Assembly: GCA_964035545.1 (NCBI GenBank)
Contig: OZ037773.1
Coordinates: 1-64,000, forward strand
DNA length: 64,000 bases
Source of the DNA: Bugula neritina
Lineage: Eukaryota > Bryozoa > Gymnolaemata > Cheilostomatida > Bugulidae
Reading direction: 5' to 3'
In this document: piece after piece, positions 45,680 through 59,487 of the stretch
Layout: the number at the start of each line of letters is the position of its first letter
Position numbering within the stretch: position 1 is the stretch's first letter
Made by a program: the position numbers and the translations under genes
Notes under the pieces: generated by a model
What the model was told of the DNA's origin: nothing
Database searches by the model: none
What the model saw: only the letters and a program-made list of their open reading frames with translations

Positions 45680-47040
45680 GAAATATTTTCTCCAATATAA
45701 ATTTGTGCAGCTTTGAAATAAATTTCTTAATATAAATTTGCGCACCTTTAAAGTAAATTTCTCAATTCAAATATTTCCTTCAAATAGATTGGTGCTGCTT
45801 CAAAATCAACAAATCAATTCAAACAATTTTCTTCAACTAAATTTGTGCTGCTTTAAAAGAAAACAATAAACTTATTAGTTCAAATAGAATAATAATAAAA
45901 AGAGGTCAATATATCCTTAACATAAAATTGTAACGTTACTTACTGCAACCAGTCCATATTACTGATATGTGTGTCAACTATAGTCAATTTTCTAGATATT
46001 CATTCTAACATTAATATAATTGTTACTGCTGCTACTACTGCTGTGTCTTCTATGCTCCAACTGTCTTCATTATCTTTACTTGCCTTTATCTTCTTCATAA
46101 AATCCACAATGATTTTCAGAGATTCAGTGCCTCCTTTCATACTGGATCTTCTTGGCGGTGGTTCAAAATTTAAGGATACCGGCAATAACCGGTGAAAACT
46201 GGCCTGGCGGCAGAAATTGAAGTATGTTGTCAGCTTACAGCCAGGATAGGGATTGACGTAAGAAGGGTCTGTTGTTGTTGGCTCATCTTTGTGTTTTGTA
46301 AGTTATATCATCAATAATTGTATCTCAGTCTATGATCTACAGAATAATTATCTATATGTTGGCATGAATAGATATTCACACATACACATATGTATATCTC
46401 TATTTATGAACAGCATCTGTTATATATATATTTCAGCTTTTTATCTATTTCCATTTGTTCATCAATTAGTGTTTTATTTCAAAAGTCAATATTACAAATT
46501 TCAACACGTGATCATGGCATATAGTACTATCTCAACACGGCAATTACTTATTTAAAAGCCACACTACTAAATAATACTATTTGCATTGCCTAAAAAAAAG
46601 CTATAAAATCATGTGTCATATACATATATATAATATATATTAATACATTCTTTGTTTAAAGTAATTTCTGTGCAGGACCAAAATATCTAACTCACTCAAA
46701 ACTTGGACATTTGAACTTTAACTTCACTCAATAATTTGGCCTCATGCATCCTATTACTTTTTGAATGTACTTTATATTCTTTCTTGAATGTTGTAGATAA
46801 ACTGTAGTCTACATACCGTGATGGAGCAGATATAATAATTTATAACTGCATCAACCTGCTGCAGCTACTATCTTACTGGAAGTCTCAGGCAAACCTCAGC
46901 ATCGCCGAAACCATATTTTAGTGAGCTGGCAGAAAATCTCAGATACACAACTTGTGAAGTACAGAAGTAAGAATTGACATAAAAGAACAGTATATGTATA
47001 ATCATGCATCCTACCGAGAATATAGTTTTTAAGAATTTTT
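45680..47040. repeat. Segmental duplication copy C2
   Basis: Second copy of the block at 39985-41640, shorter in the tandem repeat and in intron sequence. It ends just before a TA microsatellite, beyond which similarity is lost. Confidence 0.75.
46000..46950 (-). pseudogene. Pseudogene copy of the two downstream exons of the unrecognised gene
   Basis: Exon 46950-46877 has intact splice sites and the frame VVYLRFSASSLKYGFGDAEV, near-identical in protein to 41490-41417. The next exon begins after TTCTGTAG (start 46336) but has TGA as its fourth codon and a frame change before DEPTTTDPSYVNPYPGC. Beyond that it stays open further than the C1 copy (KIIVDFMKKIKASKDNEDSW), so the C1 stop may itself be derived. 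Confidence 0.5.
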
Positions 47041-47042
47041 CT

Positions 47043-47159
<117 letters not shown>

Positions 47160-47559
47160 TTAGTAATATGGTATTGTACAAGTAATTGTGGTATAGGGAT
47201 AATTTTACATACATGTTTTGTTCACGTGTTGGGATTTGTAATATTAACCTCGTCTTACATGAACATTATAAATTGGTAAACAAACATGAATAAAATTGGG
47301 ACGTACATGATTATTCAGTCATACTAACATATAGATGACATTTAACGTTAATTATATACTTGATGAATTATACGGATTTGATATAACCTGGTGTTTTACT
47401 TCACTTATAAAATCTAATATCTACAAAGTCAACACGTGAACAACTAATACATATTATTATATTTTTTTGTTATAAAACATATATTTCAGGCTATGAGTTA
47501 AGGTAGAATTAATGCTGGTATAACTTATGAGTCTTAGAGATCCTGATATGGTCAATACC

Positions 47560-47870
47560 GGGATGGTGTCGTCAACAATTCCTCACGTTAGCAGTTAGCA
47601 CACCGTTTGACTTGAGCCTGCGGGCCAACCAGCAACTTACTTGGTGAGACTCATCGCCCATACCTCAGAAATCCAAAACAACCCGACTATAAAAGGCAGC
47701 ACAGAAGCAGCAACAGCATATTCATGATAAGAGGAGCGATCAACAATCAGAAGAGCCGTTAATAATCGAAGGAGTCAAAGTGTATTTAGTTTTGTGTGAA
47801 ATAATTTAGAACATATTTAATTGAATTAAATCTAATCAATTTCGGACTGAGAAGTTCCATTGTAAGTAAC
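47560..47870 (+). promoter_or_regulatory. Candidate promoter with first-exon donor
   Basis: ACTATAAAAGGCAGC at 47687-47701 is a strong TATA box in a GC-richer patch. About 170 bases on, GTTCCATTGTAAGTAAC contains a good splice donor (GT at 47862-47863). No coding exon is visible downstream before the microsatellite. A solo LTR is an alternative. Confidence 0.35.
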
Positions 47871-48164
47871 TTGATTTATTTTTCTTATGATGTACTAATT
47901 TTTATTATTGTTTGTTTGATTACTGTATAACTTGTACTTGGAGAAGCTATCATTGAATTGAAAAAATTTACTTTGAAGTTGCATAAATTACATTTGAAGG
48001 AATATTGTTGACATTGGGAATTTACTTAGTTACGTAGGTTGTTTGAGGAAACTGTCTTGGAATTGTTTGATCTTTTAAGTTACACCAAATTTAGGTTTAA
48101 CAGGCTTATCAATTTTTGTTGCCAGTATATTATACGCAGCCGGACTTCAAAGGGTCGCTAGGAT

Positions 48165-48339
<175 letters not shown>

Positions 48340-48439
48340 TTTATTTTATTTCTTTTGGGTTTGGTTATTATAATAATTTTTCTTGTTTTATAATTTTTGT
48401 TTCCATATTATTATCAAATAGATATTTTAAAACGCATGC

Positions 48440-48620
48440 AAAATCCAGAGTTTTATTCATTTCCGGAGAGGCAGGTCCTAAATTTGTCTTACGAAATTTA
48501 TAACCTGAGTGCTACCGTTACACAATACACATAGAACCACACATAATGTTTATACATAAATAATATTGCCAAACCAAACCATTAATAAATATTTGTCGAG
48601 CGGAGATAACTCCTCTGATT
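48440..48620 (-). repeat. tRNA-derived SINE (SINE-2), copy 2
   Basis: On the minus strand it reads GCTCGACAAATATTAATGG, GTGTATTGTGTAACGGTAGC, CACTCAGGTTATAAATTTCG and TTAGGACCTGCC, matching 39595-39730. The B box is eroded. Confidence 0.6.
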
Positions 48621-49036
48621 ACCTCTGCATACCACCTACATTTTTATTCTACAGTTATTGGATTGCAGACATTAATTTCAAAGCAAAATTATCAAATAAT
48701 ATTTAACTTGTTAATTGTCTCCTCTTGAATCAATTATTAGGCGAAAATTTATTTTCATTCAAGTAATATGAATATAAATATATATATACATATTTAAATA
48801 AGTTTATAAACTATTAAAGTTATTGTTATACAAATATTATTTTAAAAATATTTTTCGTTCCACACTTTTAAGCTATACATATGTATTCAAACCATTAGTT
48901 CCAATCACAGTCACTATTAGCACATCATTCTGTAAATACATCAAGTTGCTGCGCAGTATCTACTCTGCAAAATACAAATTACTGTGTGTTCTTTGATCTG
49001 ACAATATTAAATTATATTGTTATTGATGCGATGAAA

Positions 49037-51086
<2,050 letters not shown>

Positions 51087-51971
51087 ATGAAACTTGTATT
51101 GCAAGCGCGCTACTATGCTACTCGCTGTAAGTTCAGTCTGCAACGAACATCCGGGCTGCCAAAGCGTAAAGCCACAGCCAATGGGCGAGGGCGTGCTGCT
51201 ATCTAATTATTGAATTGACTACTAGCAGTCGTTGCGTAGGCGGGAATCAAACGATGCGATAACTTAGTTGAATGAAACGTTATGCTAAACGCAACACTGA
51301 ATGCCTGATCAACTATTAGGTATTCATCACACATTGGTAATTTTACTACTGGAATTAATTATTGTAAGTGCTAACTTGACAGTTGGTGACTATGTTTAGT
51401 TGTCGATTGGTGTGTTGCAGTAGTGTAGTAGTAGTACGTAGAAACTGTCATAAAAAACGTCAACGTATACACATTTATCACTACTTTAAATTTGAATAAG
51501 AGTTGAAATGTTGTTCATCAAATTCAATTTTGAGGACAAACGGTATTTTGATTTAAATTCAATGATAATACTAAATCTAATTGATTTTCATTTTTTTCGA
51601 ATTTGATATTTAAATTTCAATCATCATCATATTTAAGTTTATATTTATATTTATTATCCATTATGATTATCATTATGATTGTCATTATGATCATCATTTG
51701 AATAGTAATGAATCATGATATAAATAACATTAACTGATTACATTTACTGATCAAACAGCAAATGTTGTAAATGTAACAAGTACAACTACAAGTGCTAACC
51801 CTGGTCTAATAGTAATATAAGTTTTCACTAGAGGCTTCCCTCTCTATAGGTATAGGCATTTTAGTTGCTGCGGAAGTGCTACGTCAACTGAGATAATAAT
51901 AAACTGTAGCAATGCTGTTATGATTTTTGTTATCATTATGATTAACTAAGTGATTATCATTAATGACCATG

Positions 51972-52277
51972 TGTTATGTTTTTCAGTTTTAGGGTTGATA
52001 TGCTATCCAGAGAGTCTATTTATCTAGTATAGAACTGCACCAGGCTAAGTCGAGTGAACGAGTATATTTTATACACAACTATACATTATAAAAACACGAT
52101 ACATTATTTCTAACAAGTTACACATCTAATCTATTTCACACTCTAGCTTCGACTGAGTTAGCAGCGGGAAACTACAATTGCTGCTAACTATCAACTACGC
52201 TAATTGGCTATCCATTGTTCCGGGTCAATTACGCGACCCCACATGTTGTGCTGCTGGTAGTTCCACGAACCACCACA
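51972..52277 (-). repeat. 3' LTR of element 3
   Basis: Starts TGTTATGTTTTTCAG and ends CCACCACA on the plus strand (TGTGGTGG...CATAACA in element orientation). By eye identical to 59168-59473. Confidence 0.9.
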
Positions 52278-52308
52278 CCGCCCCCACCAGCAGAAAGCCA
52301 TCTTTCTG
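52278..52308 (-). other. Polypurine tract and pre-PPT hairpin of element 3
   Basis: CAGAAAG (52291-52297) pairs with CTTTCTG (52302-52308) around a 4-base loop. In element orientation the hairpin is followed by CTGGTGGGGGCGG, the polypurine tract, and then the LTR. Confidence 0.75.
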
Positions 52309-52563
52309 ATATATATAAAAAAAACATTCAATAGTAATTGTATACATCAGTGGACAAAAAAAATACATAATATACAGGAAGAGACATAATAATAGACAGA
52401 GTCATGGTAGCGATCCGTTGCATACAATTGGCCAGCTGTAGATAGACGAGGAATACTAGCTAGCTGTGGTAGTAGACAAGGATTAACCTGTCTAGCAGTT
52501 AAGCATTTGCACGAGTTTGGTTCCTCACCAAATGTGGAGTTGCGGAGTATTCTGGGTAGCATA

Positions 52564-53351
52564 CTAGAGTCCTTGTTGGGCACGCCGGTGCTTGGCTTGG
52601 CATGTACGCAGTTTCCGTTTCATACGGCATACGGATCCCTTCAGCTGGAAGAGTCCTGTGGTAGTGTTAAGTAGATCTGGTGCCAGCTGGGTGAACTCTT
52701 CTTGTAGTCGTAGGAGGCGTTCTTCTACTGTAGCTAGTCGTACTGGGTCTGGGGACGGTGTCCGTCTGCGGCGTAAGGGTGGACTGGGGGACCTGGTCCG
52801 TCTCTTCGCCGGGGTAGGGGAGATCTCTCCTTCTTCTGGATATGTAGTTTCCTCGGGGGTGTATGTAATTGGAGGGCGGTCAGACACCAACGGAGATTGT
52901 TGTCGGGCGTTGTCTAACACACGTTGGAACCCCGAGGATAGAACTGCTAATAGCATGGCCTTCTTTACCAGAGGTCGTATATATGTGAGGAACTCCGGGT
53001 ACAGCTTAGCGTCGACCACATAGTTTTCTCCAGGGAAACAGCCCGCCGCTCTGTGTCTGGTGACGGGGTAGGGATACACATCATTGTACCCGCAGGGGCA
53101 GAAGGTCAGTAGGAGATGAGCATTGACGTGTAGTTTAAGGGAGCGGTGGGAGGCGCAATCTTCACCACAGATCTGGCATCTCGTCCGTCCTCTGGACCCC
53201 CAGGCTGTTTCTATTTCTTCTTCGGTTTGTGGAGACACCCACCGCCAACGGCGGCGTAGTGGCTCAGGCCGGTCACCACTAGCATAGTCCTCCGGATACG
53301 GAGCGGGAAGTGTTCTATCCCGTACCCTGGTTGTAGCGGGTCGAGTGTAAT
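52564..53351 (-). CDS. ORF3: two-finger zinc protein with C-terminal coiled coil (element 3)
   Basis: The main exon probably starts at 53351, after a CTTTTTCAG acceptor; an unspliced reading would start at ATG 53385 (273 codons). First finger CQICGEDCASHRSLKLHVNAH (C-x2-C-x12-H-x3-H). Second finger C-P-C-G-Y with TRHRAAGC, followed by a YPEFLTYIRPL patch, a Ser/Pro/Arg-rich basic middle, and a C-terminal heptad region (VEERLLRLQEEFTQLAPDLL). The architecture is the same as in elements 1 and 2 although sequence identity is low. Because element 3 looks young, this ORF is probably functional. It lacks the acidic N-terminal module. Confidence 0.75.
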
Positions 53352-53615
53352 CTGAAAAAGTTTCAACAGTGTTAGTACAGTACACTGCTGTGTTGTCAGC
53401 TTGAACAGCTTGGCAACTCCTAATTCAGTTACCTCGTAGAGATTAATGATAGTGAATAGTCAGATAGAACCGTATTGCAATGAGATTATAAAAATCTCTA
53501 AGTCAAACTGAGTTCTTACTACGGTATTTCACTAACCTATCTCCAGCTCGATTGACTCAGTGAGTCAGAGCTGAGCGATGCAATCTAGTTTCGTATTAAG
53601 ATATAGTTAACTCAC
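53352..53615 (-). other. Predicted ORF3 intron (element 3)
   Basis: Donor GTGAGT (GT at 53615-53614) after the mini-exon, acceptor CTTTTTCAG ending at 53352, with a T-rich approach. 264 nt. Both flanking exons meet in phase 1. The intron contains stops in the ORF3 frame. Confidence 0.5.
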
Positions 53616-53640
53616 CCCACGATCTGTTGTCGTAAGACAT
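53616..53640 (-). other. Candidate 25-nt leader mini-exon for ORF3 (element 3)
   Basis: ATG at 53640 opens eight codons plus one base (MSYDNRSW), ending TGGG before GTGAGT. It lies 25 bases after the pol C-terminal stop (53665). Length, phase and place equal those in elements 1 and 4, though the sequence differs. Confidence 0.5.
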
Positions 53641-53664
53641 ACTGAATATGTGAAATGGTTTGAA

Positions 53665-56600
53665 CTACTGCTTAGAAACACGTCTACTCTTGACTACATC
53701 AGCGTATGAAAAGATCGAGCAACGTGGTTGGGGTGCGTGATTAAGACTTTGTGCACCCGGCGGATGAATTTTGTTTCTACTTCCGTCGATACAAAAGTTG
53801 ATATTTCCGTGGTGTTGACAACTCCCACATTTGCTCGATTCTTTTCTCGTACGGTTTTCCCCTAGACTTTCATGTGTGCCGCTTTTAACGCAGTCACATA
53901 CGAAGTCCTTCAAGTATGCGGGGGGTTGCCTCGTACGCTGTCCCCTTTCTAGGGGGGGGTGACACGCTTGCCGGTTCGTTAGTAGGGGCCTCTAATGGCG
54001 TCTCTACTTCACCGTCAGCAGTCACCTCTTCTTGTTCTCCGGATGCAGCCCCTCCCTCCGTGGGGTTTTGCACTTCCGGAACCGGCTCGGTTTCTGGAAG
54101 TGATGGAATCAGACTTGGCGGTGGCGGACACGCTTCTGTTGGCAGAAGCTGCCGCTCCTCTCTCACCAAGTTTTCTTCCCGCGGTATGACCACTTCGTAT
54201 TCAGGTCCATGCCGCCGTCGCCCGCGCGTTGTTGTCTGCCTTCTGGGCTCTAACAACGGGGGGGCTTCTCCCACCCCGCCGGGGCTAGCCCAATACGGTT
54301 TCAAGCGAGACTCATTCTGGATAGACACCTGTCCTGAGCGCTCAATCTTGTACGTATGATTGGGCATAGCCTCGACGACCACGTAGGGGCCTACGAACTT
54401 AGGCTTCAGCTTATCAGCCTGTCCGCGGCGCCTACGGTAATTGACCATCCACACCTTATCTCCTCTTTGATAGAGGGGTGGTTCATCGGAATCTTCGTGC
54501 CGCACCTTCCACTGCTGTTGACGCAGTATCTCGTGTGCGGCCTTCATCCGTTCCACTAGTTCACTGGCATACTCGTGGATTGAGTTATCCTGCTCTGGAA
54601 CGTGATAGGTGAGATGGTCAGGGACACGAGTCTCTCTCCCGAGCATCAAGAGGTTTGGGGTCTCACCAGTACTGGTGTGTGGGGTGCTACGGTATGCACG
54701 CATGACTTGCGGCAACACCGTATCCCATTCCTCTTGACCTCGTCCAAGGAGGAGACTCCGGAGTGCATCACCTAGCATCCGGTTGTTGCGCTCCACCACC
54801 CCGTTACCTTGGGGGTGGTAGGGGGTGGTCCTGCTCTGATTTACTCCCCAGAGGTGGCAAAGGTCGCTCATCAGTTGAGACTGGAATTGAGCGCCTTGAT
54901 CAGAGTGTATCTGTTCGGGAAGCCCAAAATAACAGAATACATGTTGGTCTAGTGCCCTGGCCACTGTTGGGGCTGATGCATCTGGGATAGCCAGAGCATC
55001 CGCCCACCTAGTAAAGTGGTCGGTTAGTACTAGGATCCAATTATTGCCTCTGGGGGTCAGGGGCATGGGTCCGACCAGGTCTACAGCGACTACTTGCCAG
55101 GGCCTGCCAGCATATAGCCTCCGCCGTCCTGCTTCACCAGGGGGGCGGCTATGCTTACTGGCCTGGCAGATCTCACACTGTTTGACTCTGAGCCGGACGT
55201 CACGCTCCATCTGCGGCCAATACCACCGGAGTCGTAATTTGGATATCACTCGCTTGACCCCTGCGTGGGCCTGCTTGTGAGTATCCCAAATCAACTCACG
55301 GCGGATGGCTGTGGGGCAGACTACCCTCTTCCTTTCCGGGTGTCTGCCGCTGGCAGCTAGAGAGATGGTTAGCAAACCATCCTGCCCGATCCGCAGCGAG
55401 TCCCAACGCTGACAGTATAGCCGGAACTCGGCGCATCCCTGTCTTATGCGTTCCTCGCTGGGTCGTCGCCCTTCCCGTTTGGCCCGGTATATGTCTGCCA
55501 CGACTCCAGGCAGTTCTTCTTGGAGCTTCTTCAGCTCTCGAACATTACCGGCCAGTACAGGGTTGGCGCGGAGGTTTTGCACATCCTCCGGGGACTCATC
55601 AACTCTCTGCCTGAGTTGACCTTGATCCCAGTCAAACGGTGCTCCGTGATGAGCCAGCGTCTCCAACTCGCATCGTGGGGGACCTCCATCCCTCCTCTCG
55701 ATGTTGAGACACTGTTTGCAACCTCCGTCAGGTCGGCGACTCAACCCATCCGCATTGCTGTGTCTCTTGCCCGGTCGATGTTCGATCCGGTACGAGAATT
55801 CAGCTAGGATTTCGAGCCACCGGGCGACCTGACTAGAGGGCTCTGCTCTCCTGCACAACCAGATCAGCGAGGCATGATCCGTACGCAGCCGGAACTTCCT
55901 GCCATATAGGTATGGTCTGAAGTGCTTCACTGACTTGATTACTGCCAGCAGTTCCTTGCGGGTAGTGCAGTAATTTCGTTCAGCGGGAGAGAGAGACTTG
56001 CTGTAGTAGGCTACTACTACTTCTCGGCCTTCCTGCACTTGTGACAGCACAGCGCCAACATTCTGGTCACTGGCGTCCGTGTCTAGGATGTACTCCAGAG
56101 TGGGGTCTGGGTAGGCCAAGATGGGCGCCGTTAGGAGGCAGCCCTTGAGGCGGTCGAACGCTTCTTGTTCGACTGGGGTCCACTGCCACGTCACTCCCTT
56201 TGCGGTAAGCCGGTTTAAAGGCTGGGCTATGCCCGCAAAGTCTGGTATGTATTGCCTGTAATACCCTACCAGCCCCAAGAAAGCCCGGAGTCCGGTCAAG
56301 TCTTGGGGGGTGACCCAGTCTTCTACTGCCCGTACCTTTTCGGGATCCGTTGCCACGCCGTTTCGACCGACAACGTGCCCCAGGTACTTGACCTCCGGCT
56401 GCAACAGAGCGCACTTGGAAGGTTTGAGCTTAAGACCGGCACGTCGGAGTCTCTCGAAAACCTCCTGCAGACGACTGACATGTGTCTCGAAGTCTGGAGA
56501 GATTACGATGACATCATCGAGGTAGACCAGCAGTGTCTTCCAATGGAGTCCGCTAAGGACTTGTTCCATCAGCCTCTGGAAGGTGGCTGGGGCGGAGGTT

Positions 56601-58294
56601 AACCCGAAGGGCAGCACCTTCCACTTCCACAAACCGTCCCGTGTGATAAACGCCGCTTTCTCTTGGGCGTCGGGACTCAGAGGAACCTGCCAATAGCCGC
56701 TTAGCAAGTCTAACGTACTGAAGTACTTGCTGCCGGCTAGGGCGTCCAATGACTCGTCAATACGAGGTAGAGGGTAGGCGTCCTGTATGGTTACGCTATT
56801 GAGTTTGCGGTAGTCCACACAGAACCGCCAACTGCCGTCTTTCTTCCGGACCAGTACGACTGGCGAGCTCCACGCACTATGGGCGGGCTCTATCAGTCCC
56901 CGGTCCAGAAGATCCCGTACTTGTCGGCTAACCTCCTTCTCTTTCTCCGGCCCCAGCCTGCGTGTGGGCTGCCGGACAGGGACTGTCCCTGCAGTCAGCG
57001 GTATTTCGTGTCTGACAATTCCAGTCAGTCCCACGTCATGCTCTCCGCTGCTGAACACATCACCGTAGTCGCGTAGTAACTTGGCCATAGCCTGGCGCTC
57101 TCTGTTACTCGCGCAGCCGCCACTGGCTGTTTCGTATAACTCCCGGAGATGTGTTGGGACTGCCCCTCGTCCCTGAATAGGGTGTCGAGAGAGTGCCTCC
57201 GTCGCATCACCCAGCGACGGGCCTACGTCTCCCTCCTGAACAGAGTGAAAACGGCCCAGCATCGACCCAGCCGGGAGCTTGATAGGCTCGGTAAAGGGGT
57301 TGACGCACTGCACTAAGATCTCCCCTTGTTCAGTCAGCTGATTCAGACTGCTGGCAAGTTGGATCTTTTCGTGCGCGCCTTCAACCACCCCGAGTCCAGA
57401 GATCCGGCTACTATTCACCCTGCAGTGAATGGTAGCCCGGGAGCGGCCTGGTATGGTACGGTTGCGTACCACTTGCACACCTCCCACTAAAGGGCAGCCG
57501 AACTTGTCGACGCAGGCGAGTTCCCGCCCGGACATCATCATTGCAGATCTGCTAAAATCTATGTGACATCCGTGCCGTTTAAGGAACGGCATCCCGAGGA
57601 TAGCATCCTCCTTGAGCTGACTGACGATGAACGTCTCTTGGATCGTTTGATCGCGGACTCGTCCCGTCAGCTCAATTATACCATAGAAGGGAAGGCATGA
57701 CCCGTCAGCTAGGGTGCCGTACTCCCCTTCGTATGCTTCCATCTCGCCCCTGACCCTAGCACTGAGGGTGTCGAAGAGTTGGCGGCTTAAGAGGTTTGTG
57801 GTACAGCCCGAATCAATGAGAAAAGTAACAGCTTTGCCTTCCAGTTTACCGGGCAAGAAATAGCTGTTCCCATGGGGCTGCACCTGAACTCTCCCTTCAG
57901 GCCTTACTCTCGCAGGGAGTACCTCCCTCGCTTTGGGTCGCGAAGGAGGTCTCTTGGGGCGGTGATAGGTAGGCCTCGGGGGTGCCGAGGCTAGATTCTC
58001 AGCTACCTTTGCGTGCTCCCATCCAGATTCTTGGACTTGTAGCCCTGTGAATCTGTTGTGAAGGGGCATAGAAAAGGCAGCCGCGGGGCGAAGCCCCTTG
58101 CTGGTCCGTCGTGGCTGTTGCCACTGTTGGTTGCCAGTACGCGGTACCCGTCTGGGTGACCTGCGTTTCTTCTTCCCTAGAGGTTTCGTCGGCCCGCGGA
58201 AGGTGGGAACATCTGCGGGCCGCGGTAGTTTAACCCCTGATTTAGGAAGGGACAATATCGGCGGAAATGTCCTTGATTTCCGCACTCCCAGCAA
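53665..58294 (-). CDS. pol of element 3 (protease, RT, RNase H, integrase), one-base frame change near the end
   Basis: A 1466-codon frame (58294-53894) in -1 relative to gag. By residue: protease DSG at 161-163 and ILGMPFL near 232; reverse transcriptase about 440-640 with intact YLDDV at 591; RNase H about 735-850 (TDASD, RTDHASL); integrase with HHCC about 1006-1043, catalytic D in AVDLVGP near 1071, D in SDQGAQ near 1133 and E in VERNN; the GPY module near 1290; and a Pro-rich tail. Near 53952-53959 a run of eight G (C in the element) shifts the frame, so the KDFVCD...SYADVVK tail is read separately at 53913-53665; element 4 reads through. This is either a recent mutation or a sequencing error in the homopolymer. 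Confidence 0.92.
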
Positions 58295-59136
58295 AAACTG
58301 ACTGTTTCTCCCTGTGGCGGCGCCGATGGCCGCATGGGCTCAGGGGCGGTACTCACTGGGTTTTGTGGTGTCAGTGTTGCTATCAGCTTGGCTAGCATGT
58401 CCGTCAGTTGAGTGACTTTTGATGCCGTCGCCAACTGGGACACGGCAGCCGCGGCGGGGGTTTCCTCCCCTTGTCCCGCGGCCGTGTCTGCGCGGTCTAT
58501 CTCCACTTGGCGGGAGCTTCCGCGACTTTTATGCATTTGGTTAGCTAGGAGGTAAGCTTCCCCCTCAGTCAGAGCATCTTCAACGGTGGTGACTCCCCTA
58601 GCTAGAAACTGGTGGTGGAGACCCAGATCGTCGACAGATGCTATGAAAGCGTCGAGGGTGTACCTCTCGCGGTTGACTGGGGGCAAGTCGCTGTACGCGA
58701 TCTGTGCCAGCTTCATGACCGCGGCGGCATGCTCCCGCAGCGGGGTGCGGGGATCACGCCGCAACCTCTGCAATCGGGACCTGGCATCTGTAGCAGAGAG
58801 GCCAAAGCGGGCCCGCAGAGAAGCAAAGATATTATCAATGTCTACGCCCAGCCCATAGGGCTTGGCTTTGTCCATCAATGCCATTCTAAGCTTCAACAGG
58901 GCCACCCTAGGGGGCCACTGAGCGACGTCCATTACGTCGCTAAACTCTTGGATAAATTGTTCCACCTCCTCTTCACCCGTGAAGGTGGGCGCCTTTAACC
59001 TGTAGCGGTCTTCAGCTAGTTCTCGCGGAACCCTTCGCTCTTCTACTACATGGTTAACAGGCATTGTCTCTACAGCATTGTCTCTACGCTCACCTTCGAT
59101 TGCCGGTGGTTGAGTTCCAGCATTTTCAGTCTCCAT
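58177..59136 (-). CDS. gag of element 3
   Basis: 319 codons starting at ATG 59136, 31 bases after the LTR. Capsid patches FTGEEEVEQFIQEF, AQWPPRVALLKLRMAL and KAKPYG are followed by LRARFGLSATDARSRLQRL. The nucleocapsid has one zinc knuckle, CWECGNQGHFRRYC, near the C-terminus. It ends in TAG about 118 bases inside the pol overlap. Intact, as expected of a recent insertion. Confidence 0.92.
   Translation of the reverse strand: METENAGTQPPAIEGERRDNAVETMPVNHVVEERRVPRELAEDRYRLKAPTFTGEEEVEQFIQEFSDVMDVAQWPPRVALLKLRMALMDKAKPYGLGVDIDNIFASLRARFGLSATDARSRLQRLRRDPRTPLREHAAAVMKLAQIAYSDLPPVNRERYTLDAFIASVDDLGLHHQFLARGVTTVEDALTEGEAYLLANQMHKSRGSSRQVEIDRADTAAGQGEETPAAAAVSQLATASKVTQLTDMLAKLIATLTPQNPVSTAPEPMRPSAPPQGETVSFCWECGNQGHFRRYCPFLNQGLNYRGPQMFPPSAGRRNL
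58191..58236 (-). promoter_or_regulatory. Predicted -1 ribosomal frameshift signal, gag to pol (element 3)
   Basis: In element orientation G TTA AAC in the gag frame, a 5-nt spacer (TACCG), then CGGCCCGC pairing perfectly with GCGGGCCG around a 17-nt loop. It lies just after the zinc knuckle, in the gag-pol overlap, and pol is in -1. GTTAAAC is an accepted -1 slippery heptamer. Coordinates are within one or two bases. Confidence 0.7.
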
Positions 59137-59154
59137 CTTGGATGCACTATCCCA

Positions 59155-59166
59155 CCGCTGCCACCA
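59155..59166 (-). other. Primer binding site of element 3
   Basis: In element orientation TGGTGGCAGCGG one base after the 5' LTR, identical to element 1. Confidence 0.75.
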
Positions 59167-59167
59167 C

Positions 59168-59473
59168 TGTTATGTTTTTCAGTTTTAGGGTTGATATGCT
59201 ATCCAGAGAGTCTATTTATCTAGTATAGAACTGCACCAGGCTAAGTCGAGTGAACGAGTATATTTTATACACAACTATACATTATAAAAACACGATACAT
59301 TATTTCTAACAAGTTACACATCTAATCTATTTCACACTCTAGCTTCGACTGAGTTAGCAGCGGGAAACTACAATTGCTGCTAACTATCAACTACGCTAAT
59401 TGGCTATCCATTGTTCCGGGTCAATTACGCGACCCCACATGTTGTGCTGCTGGTAGTTCCACGAACCACCACA
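59168..59473 (-). repeat. 5' LTR of element 3
   Basis: 306 bases, identical by eye to the other LTR, which indicates recent insertion. Target duplication CATG follows at 59474-59477. Confidence 0.9.
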
Positions 59474-59487
59474 CATGATTGAGATAT

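Larger units (their letters stand above)
51972..59473 (-). mobile_element. Ty3/gypsy element 3, complete and young
   Basis: 7502 bases on the minus strand. Both 306-bp LTRs appear identical, and CATG is duplicated at 51968-51971 and 59474-59477. The order from 59473 downwards is LTR, primer site, gag, frameshift signal, pol, mini-exon, ORF3, hairpin and polypurine tract, LTR. All domains are intact, apart from a one-base change near the end of pol. Copy 1 of repeat R (TAATGACCATGATTAAGATA at 21220) shows the unoccupied site. Confidence 0.95.
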
